A stretch of 23,904 bases of DNA from a virus. The translations under genes were made by a program, and so were the position numbers. The stretch is from positions 1 to 23,904 of IMG/VR virus record IMGVR_UViG_3300030106_003602; one strand, 5' to 3'. Below, one piece after another: positions 13,204 to 22,485 of the stretch; positions within the stretch are counted from its first letter, which is position 1, and each line of letters starts with the position of its first letter. The notes beneath the pieces are model-generated. The model worked only from the letters and a program-made list of their open reading frames with translations, made no database searches and was not told the origin of the DNA.

Positions 13204-15288
13204 ATGGCTATATCAAGATCACAAATGAGAAGACAATTATCAAATCGGGGAGGTATCACTAACCTTTCACCGAGACAAAACTTTGGTTTAGGTAGTAAAC
13301 TTAAAAGATTTGTACGTAAAGTTATACCTAATGAAGTTTCAAAAGTAGCCTCAGCAGCAGCTCCCTTTGTTGCACCGTTTAACCCTGCTCTAGCCGCAGG
13401 AATGGCAGGCATAGGATCCTTTGATCAAACAGGAAGTTTAAGTGATGCATTAAAAAGAGGTGCATTAACTTATGGTGGTGGCCAAGCTGCAAGATATATA
13501 GGTGGTGCAGGCTTTCAAGGTAATCCTTTTGAGGCAGGTGGAGCGTTTACTCGATCTGGTTTTACATCAGGTTTTAGTTCTCCGTTAGGAACTGAAACTG
13601 GTCTTGGTAAATTTTTTGACAAACCTGGAGCTCCAATAAAAGAAGTTCAACCATTAGGTTATGAAGCTAGTGAAGTAGCATTGACAGGAGGCAGCCCTGT
13701 TATTGAAGCTAGTGAAGTAGCTTTAACAGGAAATACAAAAGAGACAGTTAAGAGTAGTGTTTTTAAAGAAATGTTAGAGAATCCAAGTATAGAGAATATT
13801 GGTAATGCTGCTGTGCAAGGCGCAAAAAAATTAGGTAAAGCTATTTTCTATGACAAAGACGGTAACTTAGATAAAAATGTTTTATTAGGCACTATAGCTT
13901 TTACAGCTTCTTACGCAGAGGCAAAAGCACTAGCCAATGACGTTGGTGTAGAACTAACAGAGGCAGAATACGATGAAGCAACTAAAGCTGAAAAGAAAGC
14001 AGAGTATGCAGCTAATCTTCAAAACTTTTATGGTGGTAAAAAAGAAGGTGGTAGAATAGGTTTTTCTGAGGGATCTTTTGATATAAAAAAGCAAAATACA
14101 AACTTTTTAATTCAACTTGTTAGAATGGGAAGAGGAACTCCGGAGATATTTGAAGAGTTAATGTTACGAGATGTTAAAGGAATTGATTCTCTTATGTTAG
14201 ATGAAATTGGTGGTAAGAAATTAGACAAACCAACAGAAGTCTTTCAAGTTAATGAAGAACAATTAGGTATGTATGATCCTAGAAAAAGAAGTGTTATAGA
14301 AAGTTTTTTATATGATTTAAGAGAAAACAACCCTGACATTTATGGAAATTATAAAGAGCCTATGACATTTAGGCCTGTAAAAGCTCCACCGTCAGTCTAT
14401 AAAGCTCCACCGTCAGCTTATAAAGCTCAAGGCGGAAGAATAGGTTTTAATGAAGGAACTAAATCTTTTTTTGAAAAATTTAAAGATTCTTTAGATGTTT
14501 TTAGACCAGGTGCAGGTATAACTGGTTATGATGTAGACATGGAAGCCATGGAGAAAGATGTTCGTGAAAATCCTGAAATGGTAAATGAAATTACAAACAT
14601 AGAGTTTGGTGTAGGAATACCTGACGAGCCAACAGACCAAGGTCCTTTCATAAGATTTGATAAAGAAAAAGAAGAAGCTGAAATGTTAAAAGAAATATTA
14701 AGAGAACTAGAAGCTGACGGTGGCAGAATAGGTTTAAAAGAAGGAACAGGTGGTAAAAAGAAATATGGCTTTGGTATCGAATCAGCTGTTAAACAAATAG
14801 ATCCTTTGCAAAAAGGATTTGGAGATTTAAAAACAATGGGTGGTGGTTTACCTTTAGTTTTTACAAGATTAGAAAAATCTTTTTTATTTAAAAACTTAGC
14901 TAAATTAGGTGGAGCCGACAGATCTTTTACAATGCCTCAGCTATATAGAATATTAAGTAATCCAAGTAAGTTTCCTAAAGATGCTCAAGCACTAAAAGCT
15001 TTCTTAAAAATCAAAGGTTTTTCTAAAGGAGGAGACGTAGGAGCTGTGAATGAGATACCCGTAAGAAAAAATAAAGTAGGCGTTGAAGAATTAGATATGA
15101 GAGCTTCAGGAGGCTTTGTTCCTATAGGAGTAAAAGAAAAAGCAGATGACGTTCCTGCGATGTTATCTAAAAATGAGTTTGTATTAACAGCCGATGCAGT
15201 TAGAGGCATAGGCGGAGGTAGTGTTGAAAAAGGCTCAGAAAAGTTATACAACTTAATGAAAACAGCAGAACAAGTAGGTAAAGCATAA
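13204..15288 (+). CDS. Large virion protein with GGRIG repeats, internal/ejection type
   Basis: A 694-aa Gly/Ala-rich protein with a basic N-terminus (RSQMRRQLSNRGG). Its C-terminal 70 residues (ASGGFVPIGVKEKADDVPAM, then LSKNEFVLTADAVRGIGGGS) are a conserved ending of phage minor virion proteins that I recognise from marine phages. Three copies of GGRIG(F/L)-x-E-G occur at residues 282-290, 410-418 and 506-514, roughly 96-128 residues apart, separating weakly conserved segments. Two in-frame tandem repeats lie between (see separate entries). Residues 70-135 are compositionally simple and helical. Likely part of the internal or tail-ejection complex, as it is followed by three other such proteins. 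It begins 53 bases after the glycosyltransferase stop, the largest gap in the region; no clear promoter is seen there. Confidence 0.6.
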   Translation: MAISRSQMRRQLSNRGGITNLSPRQNFGLGSKLKRFVRKVIPNEVSKVASAAAPFVAPFNPALAAGMAGIGSFDQTGSLSDALKRGALTYGGGQAARYIGGAGFQGNPFEAGGAFTRSGFTSGFSSPLGTETGLGKFFDKPGAPIKEVQPLGYEASEVALTGGSPVIEASEVALTGNTKETVKSSVFKEMLENPSIENIGNAAVQGAKKLGKAIFYDKDGNLDKNVLLGTIAFTASYAEAKALANDVGVELTEAEYDEATKAEKKAEYAANLQNFYGGKKEGGRIGFSEGSFDIKKQNTNFLIQLVRMGRGTPEIFEELMLRDVKGIDSLMLDEIGGKKLDKPTEVFQVNEEQLGMYDPRKRSVIESFLYDLRENNPDIYGNYKEPMTFRPVKAPPSVYKAPPSAYKAQGGRIGFNEGTKSFFEKFKDSLDVFRPGAGITGYDVDMEAMEKDVRENPEMVNEITNIEFGVGIPDEPTDQGPFIRFDKEKEEAEMLKEILRELEADGGRIGLKEGTGGKKKYGFGIESAVKQIDPLQKGFGDLKTMGGGLPLVFTRLEKSFLFKNLAKLGGADRSFTMPQLYRILSNPSKFPKDAQALKAFLKIKGFSKGGDVGAVNEIPVRKNKVGVEELDMRASGGFVPIGVKEKADDVPAMLSKNEFVLTADAVRGIGGGSVEKGSEKLYNLMKTAEQVGKA
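13663..13731 (+). repeat. In-frame 42-bp-spaced direct repeat (EASEVALTG twice)
   Basis: Copies at 13663-13689 and 13705-13731 encode EASEVALTG at residues 154-162 and 168-176. The 42-base period equals 14 residues. The copies differ by a few bases but keep the amino acids, so selection on the protein motif is likely. Confidence 0.8.
14380..14421 (+). repeat. 21-bp tandem repeat (KAPPSxY twice)
   Basis: Two adjacent 21-base units at 14380-14400 and 14401-14421 encode KAPPSVY then KAPPSAY, and a third begins (KAQ). It sits directly before the second GGRIG motif and resembles a flexible linker formed by slippage. Confidence 0.8.
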
Positions 15289-16184
15289 TGGCAACAACAT
15301 ACGAAACACTTAGTAGACGAGCACCCTTTTTAGAAGCAGCTCAAGAAGAATACATAGATTTATTAACCCAACAAGTAGGTAGAGCTCCAGGTTCGGCTGG
15401 TGTTCCTACATTAGCTGAATTGGGTCCACAAGTTGCTGGTCAAAATGTTTTAACTCAACAAGCACAACAAGCGGCAGCCACTCAAGCAGGTCTTGGTCAA
15501 TTAACATTTGGACCTGAAGGACAACTGACGGGAGCAGCGGCTGGCACAGGCGTTGCAGGCTTTCAACCATTCTTAGATCAAGCAGCAGCTTATTCGGGTC
15601 CACAAGCTTTTCAATCTTTTATGTCTCCGTATCAACAACAAGTTATTGATACAACATTAGCAGAGTTTGATGTACAGGCGCAAAGAGGTATACCTGCTTT
15701 AAGAGCTCAAGCGATTGGATCAGGAGCATTCGGTGGAGGAAGAGAAGGAGTTGCCTTAGCAGAGTATCAAACAACATCAGATAGAAACAGAGCTGCTTTA
15801 CAAGCACAATTATTACAACAAGGATTTAGTCAAGCTAATCAACTGGCCTCACAAGCGTTTGCACAGCAAAGAGGATTAGCCTCTTTACAACCATCTTTAG
15901 TAGCAGCTAATGTTCAACAGTTAGGTTCAGCAGGTACAAGTGGTTTAGCTTTCAATCAAGCATTATTAGATGCAGCACAACAAAGAGCACAGTTAGCTTA
16001 TCAAGAACCTATTAGCAGATTAAATGTTTTAGGCACAGGACTAGCGTCACAAGCAGGCGGTATACCAATATCTACACAAACTACACAACCAGGTGCAGGT
16101 GGAGGCACTGCCGGTCCACTATCACAGGCTCTTCAAACAGGCTTACAAGCTTACGGCCTAGGAACAATATTCGGAGGTAAATAA
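15288..16184 (+). CDS. Gln/Ala-rich virion protein, internal virion type
   Basis: A 298-aa protein very rich in Gln, Ala and Gly, with no charged domain core. FMSPYQQQVIDTTLAEFDVQ at 110-129 and GGGREGVALAEYQTTSDRNR at 149-168 are conserved landmarks of a structural protein that I recognise from marine podovirus-like genomes. The central part is probably a long helix bundle (Q/A heptads), which fits an ejected, channel-forming internal protein such as T7 gp14; this is inference. It starts in a TAATG overlap with the 694-aa gene, and the following gene likewise starts on its stop. The C-terminus ends in a Gly-rich tail (GTIFGGK). Confidence 0.6.
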   Translation: MATTYETLSRRAPFLEAAQEEYIDLLTQQVGRAPGSAGVPTLAELGPQVAGQNVLTQQAQQAAATQAGLGQLTFGPEGQLTGAAAGTGVAGFQPFLDQAAAYSGPQAFQSFMSPYQQQVIDTTLAEFDVQAQRGIPALRAQAIGSGAFGGGREGVALAEYQTTSDRNRAALQAQLLQQGFSQANQLASQAFAQQRGLASLQPSLVAANVQQLGSAGTSGLAFNQALLDAAQQRAQLAYQEPISRLNVLGTGLASQAGGIPISTQTTQPGAGGGTAGPLSQALQTGLQAYGLGTIFGGK

Positions 16185-17473
16185 TGATATTAAAAAGACC
16201 TTCTTTTAGACGTGGTGGTAATTCAGGCATAGCGATGCTAAGACAAAGGTATCAAAGAGGAAGTAATCAAAACTTTTTAAATCCAGGAAAATCTCAAACT
16301 GTAGCAGACTTTTACAAACAAAAAGGTGAAAGAATGGAACAAACTGGTAAGGGTATTGCAGAGTTTCTTAAAGCTGACCCAAGAGGTTCTGGCACATATA
16401 GAGGATATAAGATTCCTGAAAGACCACCAGTTGTTGCTGAAGCAGTTATACAGGACCAAGAAACAGAGGTAGGAAACTATCCTCAAGAATTTCCAACTGC
16501 TGCAGAAATAGCAGCTGTAACAGTAGAAAAACCTGAAAAAGAAATTACTAAACCTCTTGATAGTTCTATTACTTTAGATCCTAAAGAGGAAATAGCAAAA
16601 GAAGCAGAGTTTATAAAGGATCTATTAAAAAATGAAAATCTTACAAGAGGTGAGAATGCCTTAATATTGGCAAAAGCTATAGGCACACCAGGTTCAATAT
16701 CTGATAAAATAAGTAAAGCCGCAGATCTAGCTTTACCCGTTGTTAGAAAAAGAGATAAACAAGATAAGGCAGTTACTTTAAAAGCTTATGAATTGTTTAA
16801 GAAAAAAGAAGCAGAGCAAGCTAAAGCTGGTCAAGATACTCCACAAATAAAAAATGTTAAAAGAATTGCTTTGGCTAAAAAAAATCAAGGAGATCCAAGA
16901 CCTATAGAGGTTATTGAAGATGAACTTATAATTAAACAGGGAGACGCAGACTCTTATACTAAAAAAATCATAATATCTGCATCAGCAGAAATTATTGGTT
17001 ATATGAATGATATTGATAAACAGAGAAGAAAATTAGCTACTGAAAACGCTAAGAAAAAACCAAATCAAAAAAATATTGATAAGATAAATAAAAAAATTGT
17101 TGAATTGCAAGGAGAACTAGGACAATTTACAAAACTAAAAGGTTTTGAAGATATACTTCCAGGTGTTAAAAAAGCATATTTAGCTGAAGGTGGTAGAGTT
17201 AATAGAGCATTAGGTACACCAAAAGAAGAAGTAAAAGTAACAGAAACAGTTGTTGACACACCAGGTGCTCCTACACCAGAAAGACAAGTTCTTAAATTGT
17301 CTTACGCTGAATTAAGAAATAAATTACCAAAAGAAATATCGGATGACATTGTTGAGTTATTAGCAAACAGTACAGAGGCACTGCAAGACTTTGCTTATAT
17401 TACAACACAAGATGATGTAAGTAATTTTAATGTTAAATATGGAGTCAACTTAGTCATTCCTCAAACAGCATAG
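16184..17473 (+). CDS. Virion protein, probable internal/ejection component
   Basis: A 429-aa Lys/Glu-rich protein with an Arg/Gly-rich start (MILKRPSFRRGGNSGIAMLRQRYQRG). Residues 115-330 are mostly charged helices, including likely coiled coil around 265-305, and then LAEGGRVNRALGTP at 333-346, a motif like the GGRIG pieces of the protein at 13204. The C-terminal 80 residues (LSYAELRNKLPKEISDDIVE) are a predicted helical domain. I cannot assign a family; position and composition suggest one of the internal proteins. The start overlaps the preceding stop by TAATG. It ends 7 bases before the 1388-aa gene, with an AGGAGA ribosome site overlapping its TAG. Confidence 0.6.
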   Translation: MILKRPSFRRGGNSGIAMLRQRYQRGSNQNFLNPGKSQTVADFYKQKGERMEQTGKGIAEFLKADPRGSGTYRGYKIPERPPVVAEAVIQDQETEVGNYPQEFPTAAEIAAVTVEKPEKEITKPLDSSITLDPKEEIAKEAEFIKDLLKNENLTRGENALILAKAIGTPGSISDKISKAADLALPVVRKRDKQDKAVTLKAYELFKKKEAEQAKAGQDTPQIKNVKRIALAKKNQGDPRPIEVIEDELIIKQGDADSYTKKIIISASAEIIGYMNDIDKQRRKLATENAKKKPNQKNIDKINKKIVELQGELGQFTKLKGFEDILPGVKKAYLAEGGRVNRALGTPKEEVKVTETVVDTPGAPTPERQVLKLSYAELRNKLPKEISDDIVELLANSTEALQDFAYITTQDDVSNFNVKYGVNLVIPQTA

Positions 17474-17480
17474 GAGAAAA

Positions 17481-20400
17481 ATGGCTTTTGAATCATTTAA
17501 GGGCTTTAGTAATAATCAAATCGAACAGCCAAGAGGCAGTGATGTTGGCTTTACAGATTATCTCATAGATGTTCCTGTTGGTGCTGTTAAAGGTTTAAGT
17601 CAAGCTGTTCAAGGTTTGTTATCTTTAGGTGCAATGCCTATCGACTATCTTGCTAACACAGATCTTCTTAATGGCATAAATGAGCTTTTTGATAAAATAA
17701 CACCTGACACTAAAACTGCTGTAGGTGATATTACATCAGTCATCGCACAGTTTGGTATTCCGTTTGGTGCAGCCGTAAAGATAGCAGGTGGTATCACAAA
17801 GTTAAAAGGTATAAGCACCATGACTCAATTGGGTTCTTTACCAACTAAAGCAGCTAAAGGAACAGAACTTGTAAAGAGAGCAGGATATTATGGAACTCTT
17901 GGTGGTCTTACAGATTTTGCCGTATCAACACCAGGTAAACTTGGAACAATTTCAGATCTAACAGGTCTCACACAACAAACAGATTTTGAAGGACTAACAG
18001 GTAAAGATAGAGCCGTTGAAGAATTAAAAGGTAAATTAAAGTTTGGTGCTGAAGGTGCATTAATTGGAGGTGCAGTCCCATTATTACCAACAGCAGCAAG
18101 TTTAGGATTTAGGTATGGTATTGTGCCTGGTGCAAAAGTTGTAGGCACAGTAGGTGGTAGAGCTTTAGAATATGTGGTTGATAAACCTTTAACGTTTGCG
18201 ATTAATAGAATTGTAGGTTCAAAAGAAAAAAGTATCTTACAACAATCTTTACTTAAATCAGGATCTCTTATTCAAAAAGGAGCAGAAAAAGCTGGACTCG
18301 CTGGTGATTGGAGACACAGACCTATAGAAGGTGGAGCAGTGTCTTATGTAAAAAGACAACTTACAAGATTAGCAGATCAATTTAAATCAGCTAAAGGTTT
18401 AACAGGTGAATTAAAATCTGTGCAAGACACTGTAGTAACTTCAGTAGCGGCAAAAGAAAAAACATTAAAAAGTATAGCAGGTAGAATTGATGATGCACAA
18501 AGAGCCTTAATTAAAAATTTTAAAGTTAAATTTGATAATGGTGATTCTATTTTAAAATTAAAAATAGAAAACAATAAAGTTAAAGATTATATTTTAGCAT
18601 CAGGACAAACAGCTGATGATATTTTAGCAACTATACCAAAAGACATTCACAAAGATGTAAAAGCATTTAAAGATATTATTGTTAAGACAAATGATAAATA
18701 TAAAATTTTTGGTGCAGATCTTAAACAAATGGCTATGTTAGATTATGATAGTTACGCTAAACAGAGATTTGGTGCTTTTAATAATAAAAAATTTAGATTT
18801 AATCCTTTACTAGAAAACAAAGCTTTTGATTTCTTTAAAGAACAAATTAAGAAAAACCCTGAGATGATGAGTGCTATAACTAAATCTGCTGCACAAACCA
18901 AAACTAGTGCAGACGTAATATTAAATCAAAGAACAAAAGATGCTTTATTAAACTTCAAACAAGACGTTATAAACGGTAATAAAGATCCAGAACAAATGTT
19001 TAAAAACATAGCGAAAGCTGCAAACTTTGATCCTAAAGATGTATTAAAGGGAAACGCACAAGTACCAGATGTAATTAAAAAATTATTAAATGTAGAGGAA
19101 GGTGCAACTGTTGGTGAATTAGCTTTTAAAGGTGTTACAAAAGATGTAACAGGAAGAAAGATTACAAAAGATGTAGAAACATTTCTTACTTTGAACGCAG
19201 GGCTTGATGTCGTATTAAATCAAAGTAAAAATATGTACGGTAAGTTAGGCTTTGATGATTTTGTTAGAAAAGGATTAAATACACCAGCTAATCCAAGAGG
19301 ATTAATTCACACCGATGAATCAATAGCTAGATTAAGATTAGATAGAAGTTTTAAAAATTTAAATAATCTTCAAAGAATAGGTGCTAGAGAAAAATTACCT
19401 AAGATTGTCACTACAAGTGAATTATTCAACGGTAATTATTTTGCAGCTCCTGAAATAGCAAACGCATTAGTTGGTGCAAAAGAAATTACGTCAGGATTAT
19501 ATAGTATCCCTTTTTATAAATCATTTATGGCTTTAAAAGCAGGAGCACAGATTTCTAAAACTATTTTATCTCCGATGACTCAAGTAAGAAACTTTACAAC
19601 AGCTTCTATGTTTCCGCTTGCAAACGGTTTAATAGGAGGTCGAATAGGATTTAAAGATGCATGGGGATTAACAATAGGTGATATTTTTCAAGGGGCTAAA
19701 ACAACTCCTGAAAAAATTGCTAAGATAGAAAGACTTATTGAACGTGGAGTTATTGATCAAAACATAAACGTTCAAGAGATGAGAAGAGTTTTAGAAGCGA
19801 CTAAAGATGGCAGAATAAGTTTTAATAAAATGATGAACACTCCTATCATGAGAAAGCTTACAGACATCTATCAAGGTGCTGATAACTTTTGGAAAATATA
19901 TACAGATAACTTTTATCAAGGTAGTTTAAAATCTGCCTTTGGTGATCCATCAGCTATAATCACAGGAGCAAAAGCAGGTACGCAAGCAGCTAAGAATGCT
20001 GATACATTTTTTAGAAATTACGATGATTGGTTTAGAACTGTTGCAGGTAGAGAATTAGATAGAATAAATCCTCTAACAGGTTTACCTAAAACGCCTTTAG
20101 AAGTAGCGGAAGAAGCGTCAGCTTATCTCGTAACAAACACTGTGCCAACTTACAGTAAGGTGCCTATGATAATTGAAAACATTAGAAACTTACCACTAGG
20201 TAATTTCGTAGCGTTCCCTGCAGAGATATTAAGAACTACATCAAATATTATATCAATCGGTGCAAGAGAATTAACAAGCACAAATCCTTTTATAAGACAA
20301 ATGGGTGCAAGAAGACTTGTAGGTGTTTCTACAGTATTAGGTGGCATTGGATACACAACTAAAAAAGGTGCACAATATTTAACAGGTGTGGACGATGAAA

Positions 20401-21647
20401 CTATGGATTCTTTTCAAAGATCTTTTGCTCCACCGTATCAAAGAAACTCTACATTAATTCCCATGTCTGCTCCTGATGAAAATGGTAAATTTAAATACTA
20501 TAACTTTTCATATTCTAATCCGTATGACACTTTAGTTGCGCCTGCGAACGCCGTGTTAGCAGCGTTTGGTGAAGGAAGATTAAGAAAAGACAACGTAACT
20601 TCAATTGTTATGGATGCCTTGTTTGGCGGTGCTATAGATCCAAACAAAAGAAAAGGTGCTATTACAGAATTTTTACAACCTTTCATTACCGAGTCTATTG
20701 GTACTGAGAGAGCATTTGACGTAACTGTAAGAGGTGGTCGAGACTCTAGAGGTAAAGTAATTTACTATCCTCAAGATGGTGCTGACGTAATTATTGCAAA
20801 ATCTTTAAATCATATTTTAGGTGGTTTATCTCCCGGTGCAGTAACATCTTCTACAAGAATATGGGATGGTGCAACAGGTAGATTTAGTGACTATGGAACT
20901 CAAAAAGATATGAGTGATGAAGTGGTGGCTCTGTTGTCAGGAGTTAGAGTTGAAGAAGCAAAACCTTTGGCTAGTGTTCCTTTTATTCTTACATCATATG
21001 GAAAAGATAAAAGTAATATTAGAAGTAAATTTTCAAGAAGAGCCTACTCAGCACGAACTACACCTGAAGAAAAATTAGGAGCGTACTCTCAATATGTTGT
21101 GGAGAGTTATGATTCACAAAATAAAATGTTTCAAACAATTCAAGACGCAACGAATTTAGGTATTGATGAGAGAACTTTAAAAAAATTATTTGAAAAAAGA
21201 TTAACTAAAACAGAAACACGAGCTTTGTTTAGAGGTGAGTTTAAACCACCAGCTTATAGTAAAGATGCTTTCAAAGCCACTGTAGAAAGACTCGAAGCTG
21301 AAAATCCACTTGAGGCCGAAAAGATAGAGGAACAAAATGACGTGGTCATGGATATTTACAATGATGTTCAAAGAGATTTAAGAAAATTTGAATTGGGTCA
21401 ATCATTAACTGACTTACAACGTGAATTAGATGAATCTTTAAGTCCAGGTGTAGAAGAAACAAGAGATCTTAGAAGCGATCTAGTAGCACCTACAACTGGT
21501 ATTGAACAAGTAGCCGAATTACCACCGCCTCCACAAATAGGAGCACCGGTGAATCAACAAGTAGCTGCGGCAGGTAATACTGTAGGCAATCAATTTAATT
21601 TATTTGCAAATAACCCTAAAGCAAGGATATTATTTCCTTTTGGATAA
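17481..21647 (+). CDS. Large internal virion / ejection protein (1388 aa)
   Basis: The largest gene in the window. Residues 20-210 contain hydrophobic, glycine-rich stretches (VPVGAVKGLSQAVQGLLSLG, VIAQFGIPFGAAVKIAGGI, GALIGGAVPLLPTAASLGF) that could insert into membranes. Then follows a long Lys-rich helical region (300-700), a second hydrophobic block (790-1010) with GGRIGFKD at 719-726, and an acidic, Pro-rich tail (VAELPPPPQIG) ending NNPKARILFPFG. Size and order match the largest ejected internal proteins of podoviruses (T7 gp16-like), which form a trans-envelope channel; no lysozyme-type motif was recognised. Start: ATG 17481 after AGGAGA at 17472-17477. The next small gene begins 4 bases after the stop. 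Confidence 0.65.
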   Translation: MAFESFKGFSNNQIEQPRGSDVGFTDYLIDVPVGAVKGLSQAVQGLLSLGAMPIDYLANTDLLNGINELFDKITPDTKTAVGDITSVIAQFGIPFGAAVKIAGGITKLKGISTMTQLGSLPTKAAKGTELVKRAGYYGTLGGLTDFAVSTPGKLGTISDLTGLTQQTDFEGLTGKDRAVEELKGKLKFGAEGALIGGAVPLLPTAASLGFRYGIVPGAKVVGTVGGRALEYVVDKPLTFAINRIVGSKEKSILQQSLLKSGSLIQKGAEKAGLAGDWRHRPIEGGAVSYVKRQLTRLADQFKSAKGLTGELKSVQDTVVTSVAAKEKTLKSIAGRIDDAQRALIKNFKVKFDNGDSILKLKIENNKVKDYILASGQTADDILATIPKDIHKDVKAFKDIIVKTNDKYKIFGADLKQMAMLDYDSYAKQRFGAFNNKKFRFNPLLENKAFDFFKEQIKKNPEMMSAITKSAAQTKTSADVILNQRTKDALLNFKQDVINGNKDPEQMFKNIAKAANFDPKDVLKGNAQVPDVIKKLLNVEEGATVGELAFKGVTKDVTGRKITKDVETFLTLNAGLDVVLNQSKNMYGKLGFDDFVRKGLNTPANPRGLIHTDESIARLRLDRSFKNLNNLQRIGAREKLPKIVTTSELFNGNYFAAPEIANALVGAKEITSGLYSIPFYKSFMALKAGAQISKTILSPMTQVRNFTTASMFPLANGLIGGRIGFKDAWGLTIGDIFQGAKTTPEKIAKIERLIERGVIDQNINVQEMRRVLEATKDGRISFNKMMNTPIMRKLTDIYQGADNFWKIYTDNFYQGSLKSAFGDPSAIITGAKAGTQAAKNADTFFRNYDDWFRTVAGRELDRINPLTGLPKTPLEVAEEASAYLVTNTVPTYSKVPMIIENIRNLPLGNFVAFPAEILRTTSNIISIGARELTSTNPFIRQMGARRLVGVSTVLGGIGYTTKKGAQYLTGVDDETMDSFQRSFAPPYQRNSTLIPMSAPDENGKFKYYNFSYSNPYDTLVAPANAVLAAFGEGRLRKDNVTSIVMDALFGGAIDPNKRKGAITEFLQPFITESIGTERAFDVTVRGGRDSRGKVIYYPQDGADVIIAKSLNHILGGLSPGAVTSSTRIWDGATGRFSDYGTQKDMSDEVVALLSGVRVEEAKPLASVPFILTSYGKDKSNIRSKFSRRAYSARTTPEEKLGAYSQYVVESYDSQNKMFQTIQDATNLGIDERTLKKLFEKRLTKTETRALFRGEFKPPAYSKDAFKATVERLEAENPLEAEKIEEQNDVVMDIYNDVQRDLRKFELGQSLTDLQRELDESLSPGVEETRDLRSDLVAPTTGIEQVAELPPPPQIGAPVNQQVAAAGNTVGNQFNLFANNPKARILFPFG

Positions 21648-21650
21648 ACT

Positions 21651-22199
21651 ATGATTACTGAAATTAAACCTATACAACAATTACAAGATATATATCAAAG
21701 TAGCTTTTTTAGCCCCGTGCGAACAGGTGTGGATTTTGTTGCTAAAAATTTAACAGGTCTGCCTTTGGTTGGAACAATAGCAACAGGCATAGGATCTTTA
21801 GTCGGTCCCATGTCACCAAGAGATCAACTTATGCAATCAAAATTTTCTGTGGGCGCTAACCCTCAATTAGTTTCTACTTATGGTGATAACAGAGGCGGTA
21901 ATATGCCAGGTCAAGATCCTTACGGTATAAACACAGTTTCAGCTTTTGGAAATTATCCGGTGTATGCTCAAGAAAAAGTTGCACAGTTAGCAGCCAAAGG
22001 AAACTTAACACCTTTTCAACAACAAAAATTAGAATTTTATCAAGATGTTGTTGACGAAGAAACAGCACGAATAGATAGAGATTATCCAGGCGGAACAACG
22101 TTTGATTTCGCTGAGTATGAACAAGACACAAATGGAGGAAATGTAACAACCAGTCCTACTACAGAAGGTAGAGCTGCGGAAAGTTACTACGATTTATAA
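21651..22199 (+). CDS. Hypothetical virion-associated protein (182 aa)
   Basis: A 182-aa protein with an N-terminal helix-rich half including VDFVAKNLTGLPLVGTIATG (24-43), which is weakly amphipathic and hydrophobic, and a charged C-terminal half (EYEQDTNGGNVTTSPTTEGR). It follows the 1388-aa gene by 3 bases and ends on the first base of the next start (TAATG at 22197-22201). I do not recognise a family. Position suggests a virion or morphogenesis role tied to the large internal protein. Confidence 0.55.
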   Translation: MITEIKPIQQLQDIYQSSFFSPVRTGVDFVAKNLTGLPLVGTIATGIGSLVGPMSPRDQLMQSKFSVGANPQLVSTYGDNRGGNMPGQDPYGINTVSAFGNYPVYAQEKVAQLAAKGNLTPFQQQKLEFYQDVVDEETARIDRDYPGGTTFDFAEYEQDTNGGNVTTSPTTEGRAAESYYDL

Positions 22200-22408
22200 T
22201 GCCAAACGGAAAACCACCAAAAACAACCGGCGAACATTTAGTATCTCTTTACGGGTATGTAACAGGATTTAAAAAACAAATAGATCATCTACATCAAGAC
22301 ATAAGTAAACTAGAGAGAAAAACAGACAGTGTAATTTATTGGATTATAGGTGGAGCATTTACAACAATACTTACACTCGTAGGTTTATTTAATTTATTTA
22401 TAAATTAA
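22199..22408 (+). CDS. Small membrane protein, holin-like (XhlA-type layout)
   Basis: A 69-aa protein with a charged N-terminal half predicted to form a coiled coil (residues 22-42, KKQIDHLHQDISKLERK) and a single membrane helix near residues 46-68 (VIYWIIGGAFTTILTLVGLF). This layout is seen in XhlA-like and some class III holins, which let endolysin reach the cell wall. No endolysin gene is visible in the window. Spanin or virion-membrane roles are alternatives. It begins on the last base of the previous stop (TAATG). Confidence 0.6.
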   Translation: MPNGKPPKTTGEHLVSLYGYVTGFKKQIDHLHQDISKLERKTDSVIYWIIGGAFTTILTLVGLFNLFIN

Positions 22409-22485
22409 AGAATACCAAGAACTTTAAAAGTTATATAACAAGAGATAACTATTAAGATAAAGAACAAAAAATCTGGCTCGTTCAT
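22405..22485 (-). CDS. Candidate 26-aa membrane peptide coupled to the helicase stop
   Basis: The ATG at 22485-22483 overlaps the helicase stop as ATGA on the minus strand, and the frame runs to TAA at 22407-22405. The product (MNEPDFLFFILIVISCYITF then KVLGIL) is one hydrophobic helix with an acidic start. Its stop overlaps the opposite-strand holin-like gene's stop region by 4 bases, so the space is fully used. Codon overlap of this type is common for real genes here, but the length is short and no Shine-Dalgarno is obvious. Confidence 0.4.
   Translation of the reverse strand: MNEPDFLFFILIVISCYITFKVLGIL

Noticed and set aside
21874-22149. Opposite-strand 91-residue frame within the 182-aa gene
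   Set aside because: Complete overlap with a coupled sense gene, and the antisense product has skewed Leu/His/Phe content typical of shadow frames.
22420-22432. AACTTTAAAAGTT inverted repeat near the convergent gene ends, as a terminator
   Set aside because: The stem is only 5-6 AT pairs with a 1-3 base loop and no GC or U-run, and it lies within the candidate micro-gene; unlikely to terminate transcription.
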